In this document: positions 9,387 to 17,763 of the stretch, piece after piece
Layout of the letters: every line of letters begins with the position of its first letter
Position numbering within the stretch: the first letter of the stretch is position 1
The notes under the pieces: generated by a model
What the model was told of the DNA's origin: nothing
Database searches by the model: none
What the model saw: the letters and a program-made list of their open reading frames with translations, nothing else
NCBI RefSeq assembly: GCF_032931615.1
Contig: NZ_CP136759.1
Location: 930,001-994,000 of the forward strand
Length of the DNA: 64,000 bases
Origin: Palleronia sp. LCG004
GTDB lineage: Bacteria; Pseudomonadota; Alphaproteobacteria; Rhodobacterales; Rhodobacteraceae
Direction of reading: 5' to 3'
Program-made: the position numbers and the translations under genes

Positions 9387-9982
9387 CGGGGAAAGCGCGG
9401 CACGATTGTCGTGCCGTGCTTCTTGCGACGCCATAGCCGCCAGATCAGCGTCCCGAGGCTGAGCGCGATCGCGATGGCCGGAAAGGTCACGATCGTCTCG
9501 GTCTCCCGGATGCGGCCCCAGACCTCGGCGATCCATTCGCCGAGATTGTGGCCGATCACCAGCAGCAGCCACGCCCAGATAGCCGACGCGACCGCGCTGA
9601 CCGCCGCATAGAGCGGCAGGCCGATATTGCCGCTGGTGGCGAGGGCGACGGGCACGAATGTACGGCTGCCCGGAATGAACCTCGAGATCGCCGTCAGCAG
9701 GACGGGGCGGGACATGAACCGTTCGTTCAGCCGCTGCGCCACCGGCTGGTCGAGGGCGCGTGCCACGCGGCGACTTCTGCGGAACTGCTTGCCGAGCAGG
9801 AACAGCCCCACATCCGACACCCATCCCCCCGCCGCGACGGCCGCGAGCGTCGGGCCGAGCCTGAGTGTGCCGCGCTGTTCGAGGACGCCGGCCGCAAGCG
9901 CGACCGTGTCGCCCGAGATCGTCGTTCCGACGAAGACGAGCCAGGCACCGTGTTCGGCAAGTATGGGGTCGATATCGATCAT
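9380..9982 (-). CDS. DedA-family membrane protein
   Basis: 200-residue inner-membrane protein of the DedA/VTT (SNARE-associated) family, whose members act as lipid scramblases or flippases, for example of undecaprenyl phosphate. Several hydrophobic segments are visible. The family signature appears as [17 protein letters not shown] (Arg and Pro conserved), with a preceding GDTVALAAG re-entrant segment. The C-terminus is basic. It is convergent with rpoD with a 7-bp overlap of coding ends. The specific substrate cannot be told. Confidence 0.88.
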   Translation of the reverse strand: MIDIDPILAEHGAWLVFVGTTISGDTVALAAGVLEQRGTLRLGPTLAAVAAGGWVSDVGLFLLGKQFRRSRRVARALDQPVAQRLNERFMSRPVLLTAISRFIPGSRTFVPVALATSGNIGLPLYAAVSAVASAIWAWLLLVIGHNLGEWIAEVWGRIRETETIVTFPAIAIALSLGTLIWRLWRRKKHGTTIVPRFPRH

Positions 9983-10068
9983 CGGTCCTTTATGCCTGTC
10001 GGCCTCCCGACATGAAAGCGGCCTCGCGAAGGGTTGTGCCAGAGACTCGGCCCGGTCATGATCGGCGG

Positions 10069-10491
10069 ATGCAGACCGAGTTTTCCATCGACACGAACGG
10101 CCCCGGCCTGATCGAGTTCACCGCCCGGATCGCGGATTGGCTGCCGCCGCGCGACGGTCTGCTGACGGTTTTCGTGCGGCATACGTCGTGCTCGCTGCTG
10201 ATCCAGGAGAACGCCGATCCCGACGTGCAGAGCGACCTTCTGGGTTGGCTCGTCCGGCTCGTTCCGCCGGCGGATTCCGCTTCGATGAGGTTCATCACCC
10301 ATCGCGCCGAAGGGGTCGACGACATGCCGGCCCATATCAAGGCGGCGCATCTTCCCGTCAGCCTCCAGATCCCGGTTCAGGACGGGCGCATGCGGCTCGG
10401 GACGTGGCAGGGCGTCTTTCTCTTCGAACATCGCGAGGCCCCTCATACCCGGCACGTGGCCCTGCATTTCGCACCGGACCCGGTCGAATGA
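10069..10491 (+). CDS. YjbQ/UPF0047 family protein
   Basis: 140-residue member of the YjbQ (UPF0047) family, often annotated as a secondary thiamine-phosphate synthase; the true physiological role is not settled. The family core is visible as TVFVRHTSCSLLIQEN and HRAEGVDDMPAHIKA, with conserved His and Asp residues, then a beta-rich end containing LGTWQGVFLFEHR. Upstream in-frame codons have no start context; the ATG at 10069 gives the standard length. The stop overlaps the next gene as ATGA. Confidence 0.85.
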   Translation: MQTEFSIDTNGPGLIEFTARIADWLPPRDGLLTVFVRHTSCSLLIQENADPDVQSDLLGWLVRLVPPADSASMRFITHRAEGVDDMPAHIKAAHLPVSLQIPVQDGRMRLGTWQGVFLFEHREAPHTRHVALHFAPDPVE

Positions 10492-10856
10492 AGGGGCGCG
10501 CCATCGCTCTTGCGGTTCTGCTGCTTGCGGGGCCGTCCCATGCCTTCGTCGCGCAGAACGGCCTCAGGGTCGAGGATCGAGGGCCGGGCGAATTCCACGT
10601 GCCCTACAGCTCCCTTTCGGGGGCGCGGGCCTTCTGGTGTGCGGCGGGCGATTACGCGATCCGCGTGCTGCATGTGCACCCGGCGACCCGCATCTACCGC
10701 ACCAGCGCGCCGCGACGCGCCTCGGGCGAGGGGATCTCGTTCTCGCTCAGCTCCGAGAACGCGACATCGCCGGGCCTCCTCCGGCTTTCGGGTTCCCGCG
10801 GGCTGACGGCGGGCAATGCAAGGTTCCAGTGCGAGCTCACACGGCGGCGCGACTGA
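10488..10856 (+). CDS. Small secreted protein of unknown function
   Basis: 122-residue protein with a cleavable signal peptide (residues 1-19, AIALAVLLLAGPSHAF). The mature domain has two Cys residues (FWCAAGDY and FQCELTRRRD) that probably form a periplasmic disulfide. It begins inside the stop of the YjbQ gene (ATGA) and so is probably translated with it. Family not recognised; the signal peptide and coupling support a real gene. Confidence 0.65.
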   Translation: MKGRAIALAVLLLAGPSHAFVAQNGLRVEDRGPGEFHVPYSSLSGARAFWCAAGDYAIRVLHVHPATRIYRTSAPRRASGEGISFSLSSENATSPGLLRLSGSRGLTAGNARFQCELTRRRD

Positions 10857-10919
10857 CGTTTCCTTCCGGTCCCGTCTCGGCGTTCCGGGGGCGGCTTTCG
10901 CCCTACCCAATGGCTGCGG

Positions 10920-10933
10920 CACTGCATATAGTG
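10920..10933. promoter_or_regulatory. NrdR-box-like palindrome upstream of nrdR
   Basis: CACTGCATATAGTG lies 39 bp before the nrdR start. The CACT/AGTG arms and AT-rich centre resemble one NrdR box (ACAC-W-ATATAT-W-GTGT type). NrdR sites normally come as a spaced pair and I see only one, so autoregulation is a suggestion. The same bases could supply a -10 element (CATATA). Confidence 0.3.
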
Positions 10934-10971
10934 GCCGCGTCACGATCTGGGCCTTGACCGAAGGATAATGC

Positions 10972-11439
10972 ATGCGCTGCCCGTTTTGCGGAAATGTCGA
11001 CACCCAGGTAAAGGATTCCCGGCCTGCCGAGGATCACGTGGCGATCCGGCGGCGGCGGTTCTGTCCAGCCTGTGGCGGGCGGTTCACTACCTACGAACGC
11101 GTGCAGCTGCGTGACCTCGTCGTCATCAAGACCAACGGACGGCGCGAGGATTTCGATCGTGACAAGCTGGAGCGGTCCGTCCGCATCTCGATGCAGAAGC
11201 GCCCCGTCGATCCCGAGCGCGTGGACCAGATGATCAGCGGCATCGTCCGTCGGCTGGAGAGCATGGGCGAAACCGACATTCCCTCGAAGGTCATCGGCGA
11301 GATCGTCATGGAGAGCCTCGCGCGGATCGACACCGTGGCCTATGTCCGGTTCGCCAGCGTCTACAAGAACTTCCAGGTCGCCGACGATTTCGAGAAATTC
11401 ATGAGCGAACTGCGCCCCGCCGCGCCGAAGCCGGAGTGA
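10972..11439 (+). CDS. nrdR: Transcriptional repressor NrdR
   Basis: 155-residue nucleotide-sensing repressor of ribonucleotide reductase genes. It has an N-terminal zinc ribbon (MRCPFCG, Cys3/Cys6, and [15 protein letters not shown]) followed by an ATP-cone domain ([17 protein letters not shown]) that reads ATP/dATP. It is the first gene of an overlapping run into the riboflavin genes; the stop overlaps the GTG start of ribD (GTGA). The nrdR-ribD linkage is common in proteobacteria. Confidence 0.96.
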   Translation: MRCPFCGNVDTQVKDSRPAEDHVAIRRRRFCPACGGRFTTYERVQLRDLVVIKTNGRREDFDRDKLERSVRISMQKRPVDPERVDQMISGIVRRLESMGETDIPSKVIGEIVMESLARIDTVAYVRFASVYKNFQVADDFEKFMSELRPAAPKPE

Positions 11440-12518
11440 ACGACGCGGACGCGATGCGCCATGCGCTGTCGCTCGGGCGGCGCGGGCTCGGTCGTGTCTG
11501 GCCGAACCCGGCCGTCGGCTGCGTGATCGTGTCGGGCTCCCGCATCGTGGGACGGGGATGGACCCGACCCGGCGGTCGCCCTCACGCCGAAAGGGTCGCG
11601 CTCGATCAGGCGGGGCCGCTCGCGCGCGGTGCAACCGCCTATGTGTCGCTCGAGCCCTGCGCGCATCATGGCCGGACACCGCCATGCGCCGAGGGGCTGA
11701 TCGAGGCCGGGGTCGCCCGTGTCGTGACCACGATGGAGGATCCCGACCCCCGCGTGGCCGGGCGCGGTCTTGCGATGCTGCGCGCGGCCGGCGTCACGGT
11801 CGAGACGGGGATCTGCGTGGATCGCGCGCGGGCCGATCAGGCGGGATTCCTCAGCCGCATCAATCTCGGCCGGCCGATGGTGACGCTGAAGCTCGCCACG
11901 TCCTTCGACGGGCGGATCGCCACCGCATCGGGCGAATCGCGTTGGATCACGGGGCCCGCTGCACGGCGCGTCGTCCATGCCGCGCGGCTCGACCATGACG
12001 CGGTGCTCGTGGGCGGGGGCACCGCCCGCGCGGACGATCCCGAACTCACGGTCCGCGAGCTCGGCGCGCGGCATCAGCCGATCCGGATCGTCGCCGCCCG
12101 CAGGCTCGACCTGCCGGCGAGCGGGCGGCTCGCGGCCAGTGCGGGGCCGGACCTCTGGCTGCTCCACGCCGATGCGCCCGACGGGCGGCGCGGCTTCTGG
12201 GAGGGGGCGGGCGCGCGGCTCATTCAGGTTCCGCTCGACGGGGGCAGGCTCGATCCCGCGGCGATGCTGGCGGAGCTCGGCGCGCAGGGTCTGACGCGGA
12301 TCTTCTGCGAAGGGGGCGGCAGTTTCGCGGCGGCATTGCTGCAGGCGGGACTGGTCGACCGGCTGGTCAGTTTCAATGCGGGTCTCGCGCTCGGGGCCGA
12401 GGGGCAGCCGGCGCTCGGAGCGATGGGGGTTTCGGCCCTTGCCGATGCGCCACGCTTTCGCCTTCTTGACACGCGCGCGATAGGGCCCGACGTGATGACG
12501 ACATGGGAGCGGGCCTGA
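11436..12518 (+). CDS. ribD: Bifunctional riboflavin deaminase/reductase RibD
   Basis: Catalyses the second and third steps of riboflavin synthesis: deamination of the pyrimidine product of GTP cyclohydrolase II, then reduction of its ribosyl side chain. The 360-residue protein has a CMP/dCMP deaminase-type zinc site (HAERVAL and [13 protein letters not shown]) in the N-terminal half and the RibD_C reductase domain in the second half ([43 protein letters not shown]). A GTG start overlapping the nrdR stop gives the full deaminase N-terminus. Confidence 0.95.
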   Translation: MNDADAMRHALSLGRRGLGRVWPNPAVGCVIVSGSRIVGRGWTRPGGRPHAERVALDQAGPLARGATAYVSLEPCAHHGRTPPCAEGLIEAGVARVVTTMEDPDPRVAGRGLAMLRAAGVTVETGICVDRARADQAGFLSRINLGRPMVTLKLATSFDGRIATASGESRWITGPAARRVVHAARLDHDAVLVGGGTARADDPELTVRELGARHQPIRIVAARRLDLPASGRLAASAGPDLWLLHADAPDGRRGFWEGAGARLIQVPLDGGRLDPAAMLAELGAQGLTRIFCEGGGSFAAALLQAGLVDRLVSFNAGLALGAEGQPALGAMGVSALADAPRFRLLDTRAIGPDVMTTWERA

Positions 12519-12566
12519 CAGGGCCCCGCCACGCGTCCGGCCAGAAATCGACGAAGGGAAAGCGAC

Positions 12567-13169
12567 ATGTTCACCGGCCTCATCACAGACATGGGCGAGG
12601 TGCTCGAGACCGACCGCCCCGGCGACCTGCGAGCCCGGATCGCGACCGGTTACGACGTGGCGTCCATACCGATCGGGGCCTCGATCGCCTGCAACGGCGT
12701 GTGCCTGACCGTCATCGAGACCGGAACCGATCCGCGTCCGTGGTTCGCCGTCGAGATCAGTGCCGAGACGGTGTCCAAGACCAATATCGGCGAGACGGGC
12801 TGGCCAGTCGGCACGCGGATCAACCTCGAACGCGCGTTGCGCGTGGGCGACGAGCTCGGTGGGCATATCGTCTCGGGCCATGTCGACGGGACCGCACGCA
12901 TCGTCGAGATGCACGACGAGAACGGCAGCACCCGCATCACGATCGAGGCCCCGAAAGAGCTTGCGCGGTTCATCGCGCCCAAGGGGTCCATCGCGCTCGA
13001 CGGGACGTCGCTGACCGTGAACGCGGTCGACGGGGCGCGGTTCGACGTGAATCTCATCCCGCATACGAAATCGGTGACGACCTGGGGCAGGGTGGCCGAG
13101 GGCGATCTGCTCAACATCGAGATCGACACGATGGCCCGCTACGTCGCGCGGCTCGCGAATTACGGGTGA
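12567..13169 (+). CDS. ribE: Riboflavin synthase alpha chain
   Basis: Last step of riboflavin synthesis: dismutation of two 6,7-dimethyl-8-ribityllumazines. The 200-residue protein shows the duplicated lumazine-binding barrels typical of the family. The N-terminal MFTGLITDMGEV and IACNGVCLTV identify barrel 1; GHIVSGHVDGTARI and SIALDGTSLTVNAV identify barrel 2. It starts 48 bp after ribD with an AAGGGAAAG ribosome site. A palindrome of the GGTTTCGC type plus a T run follows the stop. Confidence 0.95.
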   Translation: MFTGLITDMGEVLETDRPGDLRARIATGYDVASIPIGASIACNGVCLTVIETGTDPRPWFAVEISAETVSKTNIGETGWPVGTRINLERALRVGDELGGHIVSGHVDGTARIVEMHDENGSTRITIEAPKELARFIAPKGSIALDGTSLTVNAVDGARFDVNLIPHTKSVTTWGRVAEGDLLNIEIDTMARYVARLANYG

Positions 13170-13170
13170 G

Positions 13171-13187
13171 GGTTTCGCGGCGAAACC
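13171..13187. repeat. 17-bp palindrome GGTTTCGCGGCGAAACC between ribE and ribBX
   Basis: Perfect 8-bp arms, starting 2 bp after the ribE stop and followed by CCTCGGCTGGTCTTTTTCCC. The hairpin with the downstream T run could weakly terminate or attenuate transcription between ribE and ribBX. Its arms match palindromes at 43861-43877 and 681-697, suggesting a dispersed element. Confidence 0.6.
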
Positions 13188-13251
13188 TCGGCTGGTCTTT
13201 TTCCCGCCGCCGGTCTATCCCGCAATCCGCAATGCGAACGGGCGAGGCGCG

Positions 13252-14358
13252 ATGACCGACAGGGACGAGTTCCAGGATGCGATTTCCTCGATCGAGGAAA
13301 TCATCGAGGATGCACGGAACGGACGCATGTTCATCCTCGTGGATCACGAGGACCGCGAGAACGAGGGTGATCTCGTCATTCCCGCGCAGATGGCGACGCC
13401 GGACGCGATCAACTTCATGGCGACGCATGGGCGCGGCCTCATCTGTCTGACGCTGACGGGGGCGCGCTGCGACGCGCTCGGGCTGCACTTGATGACGGCG
13501 CAGAACGCCTCTCGCCACGAGACGAACTTCACCATCTCGATCGAGGCGCGCGAGGGGGTCAGCACCGGCATCTCGGCGCATGACCGCGCGCGCACCGTCG
13601 CGGTTGCCATCGACAGCGCAACGAGCCGCGCCGACATCGCGACGCCGGGTCACGTCTTTCCGCTGCGCGCCCGCGAGGGCGGCGTCCTCGTCCGCGCGGG
13701 CCATACCGAGGCGGGCGTCGATATTGCGCGGCTCGCAGGCCTCAACCCGTCCTCGGTCATCTGCGAGATCATGAACGACGACGGAACGATGGCGCGCCTG
13801 CCGGACCTCGTGGCCTTCGCGCAGCATCACAACATCAAGATCGGCACAATCAGCGATCTCATCCGGTATCGCCGGCGCAACGACAACCTCGTGCGTCTGC
13901 ACCGCGAGCAGATCGTGACGAGCGAGTTCGGCGGCGACTGGACGATGAGGATCTACGCCGACGAAACGCAGGGTGCCGAGCATATCGTACTCATCAAGGG
14001 CGACGTGTCGGGCGACGAGCCGGTGCTCGTGCGGATGCATGCGATGGACCCGCTGCTCGATGTGGTCGGGCTCGGAGAGCCGGGGCGTGCCTCGGAATTC
14101 GGCCACGCGATGGAGCTTATCGCCGAGAACGGGCGCGGGGTCCTCGTTCTGCTGCGCGACGTCCACATGAAGCTCGTGGCCGATGACGAGGTGTCGCCGC
14201 AAACATTGCGTCAATACGGGCTCGGCGCGCAGATCCTCAGCACGCTCGGCATCCACAAGCTGGTGCTGCTCACGAATTCGCCCCGGCCGAAAGTGGTCGG
14301 CCTCGATGCCTACGGGCTCGAGATCACGGATACCCGCAAGATATCGGAGATCGGCTGA
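13252..14358 (+). CDS. ribB: DHBP synthase with degenerate RibA domain (RibBX type)
   Basis: Makes 3,4-dihydroxy-2-butanone 4-phosphate from ribulose 5-phosphate, the four-carbon precursor for lumazine. The N-terminal domain (about residues 15-205) is a canonical RibB with DHEDRENEGDLVIPA, THGRGLICL and the HDRARTVAVAI segment. The C-terminal part (about 210-368) aligns with GTP cyclohydrolase II, but the zinc-binding Cys residues are absent and the last 160 residues contain no Cys at all. It therefore cannot be an active RibA. This matches the hybrid class called RibBX; the C-terminal role is uncertain. The stop overlaps the ribH start (TGATG). Confidence 0.92.
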   Translation: MTDRDEFQDAISSIEEIIEDARNGRMFILVDHEDRENEGDLVIPAQMATPDAINFMATHGRGLICLTLTGARCDALGLHLMTAQNASRHETNFTISIEAREGVSTGISAHDRARTVAVAIDSATSRADIATPGHVFPLRAREGGVLVRAGHTEAGVDIARLAGLNPSSVICEIMNDDGTMARLPDLVAFAQHHNIKIGTISDLIRYRRRNDNLVRLHREQIVTSEFGGDWTMRIYADETQGAEHIVLIKGDVSGDEPVLVRMHAMDPLLDVVGLGEPGRASEFGHAMELIAENGRGVLVLLRDVHMKLVADDEVSPQTLRQYGLGAQILSTLGIHKLVLLTNSPRPKVVGLDAYGLEITDTRKISEIG

Positions 14359-14873
14359 TGGCCGGACAATCGCATCATACCCTCGACCTGCCGACCTTCG
14401 AGAAGGCCCCGAAGGTCCTGATCGTGGTGGCCCCGTATTACAAGGACATCGCCGACGACATGATCGCCGGCGCGCGCCGCACGCTCGAGCAGGCCGGTGC
14501 CGAGGTCGAACTCGTCGAGGTGCCGGGCGCACTCGAGATCCCGACGGCGATCCGCATCGCGCAGCGAAACGGCGATTTCGACGGCTACGTCGCGCTCGGC
14601 TGCGTCATCCGGGGCGAGACGACGCATTACGACACGGTCTGCAACGACAGTTCGCGCGCGCTGACGCTTCTCGGACTCGACGGATGCTGCATCGGCAACG
14701 GCATCCTCACGGTCGAGAATTACGACCAGGCGGCCGTGCGGGCGGGCGAGCAGGACAAGGGCGGAGGCGCGGCCGCCGCCGCGCTGCACCTGATCGCGCT
14801 GTCGCGCAAGTGGAGCCGGACCGGCAAGGGCATCGGCTTCAAGCCGCGCAACGAAGACGGCGCAGGCGCATGA
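14358..14873 (+). CDS. ribH: 6,7-dimethyl-8-ribityllumazine synthase
   Basis: Condenses the RibB product with the RibD product to give the lumazine substrate of RibE. The 171-residue protein has the family markers EVPGALEIPTAI, ALGCVIRGETTHYD and a late GILTVEN segment, and is expected to form an icosahedral or decameric shell. It starts inside the ribBX stop (TGATG) and ends by overlapping nusB (ATGA), so ribBX, ribH and nusB should be translated as a coupled block. Confidence 0.96.
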   Translation: MAGQSHHTLDLPTFEKAPKVLIVVAPYYKDIADDMIAGARRTLEQAGAEVELVEVPGALEIPTAIRIAQRNGDFDGYVALGCVIRGETTHYDTVCNDSSRALTLLGLDGCCIGNGILTVENYDQAAVRAGEQDKGGGAAAAALHLIALSRKWSRTGKGIGFKPRNEDGAGA

Positions 14874-15328
14874 CCGACAAACGAAAGATGAAATCCGCGG
14901 CGCGCCTCTATGCGGTGCAGGCGTTGTTCCAGATGGAGCATTCGAGCCTCGGCATCGACCGGGTCCGCGTGGAGTTCGAGGATCACCGCTTCGGCGCGGT
15001 CTATGACGAAGGCGAGATGATCGAGGGGGACGTCACGCTCTTTCGCGCGATTCTCGACGGGGTCGTCGACAACCAGTCGCGCATCGACCAGCTGACGCAT
15101 CACGCGCTCGTCGCGAAATGGCCGATCGACCGAATCGACCCGACATTGCGCGCGACCTTCCGCGCGGCCGGGGCGGAGCTTCTGGCGCGAACGACCCCGC
15201 CCAAGGTGGTGATCGTGGAATACGTGGACGTCGCCAAGGCGTTCTTTCCCGAGGGACGGGAGCCGAAATTCGTCAATGCCGTCCTCGACCACATGGCGCG
15301 GGAGGCCCGTCCAGAGGCCTTCGCGTGA
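14870..15328 (+). CDS. nusB: Transcription antitermination factor NusB
   Basis: 152-residue all-helical NusB, which with NusE/S10 binds boxA RNA and supports antitermination on rRNA operons. Diagnostic segments are KSAARLYAVQALFQME at the N-terminus and a C-terminal VVIVEYVDVAKAFF followed by FVNAVLDHMAR. The frame is open far upstream because it runs antisense to nothing but a shadow; the ATG at 14870 overlapping the ribH stop gives the standard length. The ribH-nusB pairing is widely conserved. Confidence 0.95.
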   Translation: MTDKRKMKSAARLYAVQALFQMEHSSLGIDRVRVEFEDHRFGAVYDEGEMIEGDVTLFRAILDGVVDNQSRIDQLTHHALVAKWPIDRIDPTLRATFRAAGAELLARTTPPKVVIVEYVDVAKAFFPEGREPKFVNAVLDHMAREARPEAFA

Positions 15329-15546
15329 AGCCCGCGCGCGATCCGCTCGTCACGTTCAACGAGCGCGTGAAGCTGCTGTCGAGCACGATCAACGCACTGG
15401 GTCTGGGGATGGTCGGCTTCGCCGTCCTGCGGCCGCTCACCGATTCGATCGAGAATGTGAGCCGCGAGACGGGCTACTGGGCGATCATGGGACTGGTCGT
15501 GCACCTCGTTTCACACTATATTCTCAGATACCTGAGAAAGGTGTGA
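15325..15546 (+). CDS. Small two-helix membrane protein after nusB
   Basis: 73-residue protein read from a GTG that overlaps the nusB stop (GTGA). Two hydrophobic segments (about 23-40 and 50-66, the second containing YWAIMGLVVHLVSHYIL) predict a membrane hairpin with a basic C-terminus (RYLRKV). No family recognised. The tight coupling to nusB and the following 44-residue membrane gene supports expression. Confidence 0.6.
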   Translation: MKPARDPLVTFNERVKLLSSTINALGLGMVGFAVLRPLTDSIENVSRETGYWAIMGLVVHLVSHYILRYLRKV

Positions 15547-15550
15547 GACC

Positions 15551-15685
15551 ATGACCTTCTTCGAACTCATCGTGCCGATCATCGCGCTGGCCTTCGCGGG
15601 CGGCGGAATCCTCTATATCCGTTACGAGGATCGCAAGCTCGACCGCAAGCTCGAGGCGCAGCATACCGAGCCCCGCATCCGCTGA
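15551..15685 (+). CDS. 44-residue single-pass membrane protein
   Basis: Tiny ORF beginning 4 bp after the preceding stop. It has a hydrophobic helix from residue 3 (FFELIVPIIALAFAGGGILY) and a charged tail rich in Lys, Arg and Glu. Its stop abuts the stop of the convergent ClpP-fold gene with no spacing. Codon use is like its neighbours. Too short for homology to be judged by eye; plausible as an accessory subunit of its two-helix neighbour. Confidence 0.5.
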   Translation: MTFFELIVPIIALAFAGGGILYIRYEDRKLDRKLEAQHTEPRIR

Positions 15686-16456
15686 TCAGCTGGGCCGATC
15701 GTCCGGCGGCGTGGTAACGCCGTATTCCTCCAATTCTTCCGGTAGCAGGATGTAGATCTCGTCCGGCGGCGTCACGAGAGCGTGGCGCATGATCCGCGGA
15801 TCGATTCCCATATCCACCAGATATTCCATGACCTGACCCTGGCCGCGCTGGATGTCCTCCACGGCCATGAAGGCGGGTTGCACGCTGTTCTGGCCGAAAT
15901 AGTGCTGATGCACGCCGACCGAGCCGGCATCGTCCACGAGCCGCTCGGACCCGCCGACCAGCATGTAAGGGCAGGCCGAAAGGCAGACATCCCCCTCCGC
16001 GATACGCGTCGTCGCGTCCTCGTCGCGGAGAAAACGCCCGAGTTCGAGCGCGTCTGCGACCGATCCGCCCGGGGAATGCAGATAAACCTGTCGCGGCGCG
16101 CCGTCGGCAAAGCGATTGCCCAGCGTCTCGGTCATGCGCGCGCCGTCGCCCGCCGCGATCTGGCCCACCAGCCTGAGGGCGGGCCCGTCGTCGAGCGTTA
16201 TCTCCGACAGGGTCAGACGACGCGGCATGTCGCCCGTGGGCGGGAATGGGGCGCCGGGGGATTCCTTCGGCAGGTCGGAAGGGCGATAGCGACGGGTCTG
16301 ATCGCCCGGGCCCACCGGCTGGTCGAGGCGTGGGGCGGAGGGCGAGAATCGCAGCCCCTGCAGGGACGGCCCCATATCGCCCAGAACGAGCAGTCCGCCG
16401 ATCACGATCTGCAGGCCGAGGATTCCCTTGAGGATGCCGCTTGCGCCAACCCTCAT
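15686..16456 (-). CDS. Periplasmic ClpP-fold (COG3904-like) protein
   Basis: 256-residue protein with an uncleaved or signal-like N-terminal helix (residues 9-27), a proline-rich linker to about residue 85, and a ClpP/crotonase-fold domain. The ClpP features are VYLHSPGGSVADAL (glycine-rich strand-turn) and CLSACPYMLVGGSERL, where the Ser of SAC corresponds to the ClpP-type nucleophile, followed by GSVGVHQHYFG with a His. This resembles the COG3904 group of predicted periplasmic proteins whose substrate is unknown. Its start overlaps the stop of the upstream membrane gene (ATGA), so the two probably work together at the inner membrane. Confidence 0.7.
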   Translation of the reverse strand: MRVGASGILKGILGLQIVIGGLLVLGDMGPSLQGLRFSPSAPRLDQPVGPGDQTRRYRPSDLPKESPGAPFPPTGDMPRRLTLSEITLDDGPALRLVGQIAAGDGARMTETLGNRFADGAPRQVYLHSPGGSVADALELGRFLRDEDATTRIAEGDVCLSACPYMLVGGSERLVDDAGSVGVHQHYFGQNSVQPAFMAVEDIQRGQGQVMEYLVDMGIDPRIMRHALVTPPDEIYILLPEELEEYGVTTPPDDRPS

Positions 16457-17706
16457 TCCGCGGGGTTTCTGATCGGTGTCGGACGGTGGGCGACATCGGT
16501 GTCGGGGGGCAGGTCGGCCTCGACCTCGCGCAGGGCGGCCACGGCCGCACGCAGCTCGGCCAGGGTCAGCGAATCCTCGACCGGCATGCGATCGCGGCTA
16601 TGCCGTATCGCGCCCTGCGTCACCATCAGGATCATCACGAGGACGGCGGGAAGCAGGTCGATGGCGATGGCCCCCGCCCAGCTCGGAACGAAGTTCCCGG
16701 CATAGCGGATCACCGCATCGGCCGCCGAGATCGGGGTGTATGACACCTCCTCCGACGGCGTCATCTCCTCGACCGCGGCGGCAGCCTCGGCAAGCGTGGC
16801 CGCGCGCTGGCCCAGCACCTCGAGAACCGAATCGATCGTCGCCTGCTGGCCGGCAGCGGTCTCGGCATTGGTGTTGAGCCGCGGCAGGACGACCGAAGCC
16901 GACAGATCCTGCGCGGCGCGGCTGACGAGGGGGGCGACGGACAGCTGGCGCAGTTGCGTGATGAGACCCGCGAGGCGGACGGCCTCTTCGCTGAACTCGA
17001 CGCTGCGCGCCTCGACCGGGCCGGGCTCGACGGTAAGCGCGCGCATCCGCGACAGGATCGCGTTGCCCTCGGCGAATGCCTGATCGATCACCGGGCCCTG
17101 CGCGTTGATCTGCGTCTCCAGCGCCGTGAGCTCCTGCGCCTTCTGGCGCAGCACGCGAAAGACCGCGCCGCGGCCCGCGATGCCCGACAGGTCGCCGGTC
17201 GCTTCCTGCTCGCTCAGATCCTGGAACGACTGGCGGACCCGCGCGACGTCGCGCTCGAGCCCCTGCGCGGCCAGCGCGATCGTGTTGGCCCGTTCGAGCG
17301 AGCCCTGATAATCCTGTACGGTATGGGCGAGATGCTGTTCGACGGCCGCCGCCCCTGCAAGCGCCGCCGCGTTCAGCCAGGACGACATCGCGACGATGGC
17401 GACGGAGCCCAGCACCATCGAACCCAGCAATCCCAACCGCGCGCGGGCGGTCCGCATCGCCGGCAGAAGCCGCATGAGGTAGGTCCAGAAGACGAAGATG
17501 CCGACGCTGACGGCGATGGAATAAGCGAGCGCGGCAAAGACGGACAGGGCCCCGTCGGTATCGAGCAGCGACCGCACGCCCAGATAGGTATAGATCCCGG
17601 ACGCCGCCGACAGGACGCCGAGCGCCGTGCCCGACAGGCTGTCGAGAACGCCCAGATGTCCCTCGAGCTCGCGGACGTGATGCGGATTGGGTGAGGTGTC
17701 CGACAT
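16453..17706 (-). CDS. Coiled-coil membrane protein, partner of ClpP-fold protein
   Basis: 417-residue membrane protein, family not recognised. Four hydrophobic segments are seen: about 29-50, 60-85, 96-120 and one near 350-375. Between the third and fourth lies a long helical, heptad-rich periplasmic stretch (about 125-330, many Glu/Arg/Gln/Leu) that should form a coiled coil. The start at 17706 has a GGGAG ribosome site and is preferred to in-frame codons up to 17763. It is translationally coupled (ATGA) to the downstream ClpP-fold gene. The architecture loosely recalls envelope tethers; function unknown. Confidence 0.65.
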   Translation of the reverse strand: MSDTSPNPHHVRELEGHLGVLDSLSGTALGVLSAASGIYTYLGVRSLLDTDGALSVFAALAYSIAVSVGIFVFWTYLMRLLPAMRTARARLGLLGSMVLGSVAIVAMSSWLNAAALAGAAAVEQHLAHTVQDYQGSLERANTIALAAQGLERDVARVRQSFQDLSEQEATGDLSGIAGRGAVFRVLRQKAQELTALETQINAQGPVIDQAFAEGNAILSRMRALTVEPGPVEARSVEFSEEAVRLAGLITQLRQLSVAPLVSRAAQDLSASVVLPRLNTNAETAAGQQATIDSVLEVLGQRAATLAEAAAAVEEMTPSEEVSYTPISAADAVIRYAGNFVPSWAGAIAIDLLPAVLVMILMVTQGAIRHSRDRMPVEDSLTLAELRAAVAALREVEADLPPDTDVAHRPTPIRNPAE

Positions 17707-17763
17707 GAGGCTCCCTTCGCCGATCGTGACGCGCATTATGCGCGCTGCCACGACCTTTGCCAA

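Noticed and set aside
13170..13251. FMN riboswitch before ribBX
   Set aside because: Only 82 bp are available and the RFN-element conserved segments are absent; the gap holds just the palindrome. The gaps before nrdR and ribE also lack it.
14870..15328. Upstream extension of nusB to 14183
   Set aside because: The extra residues are the out-of-frame reading of ribBX and ribH; the conserved NusB N-terminus begins at 14870.
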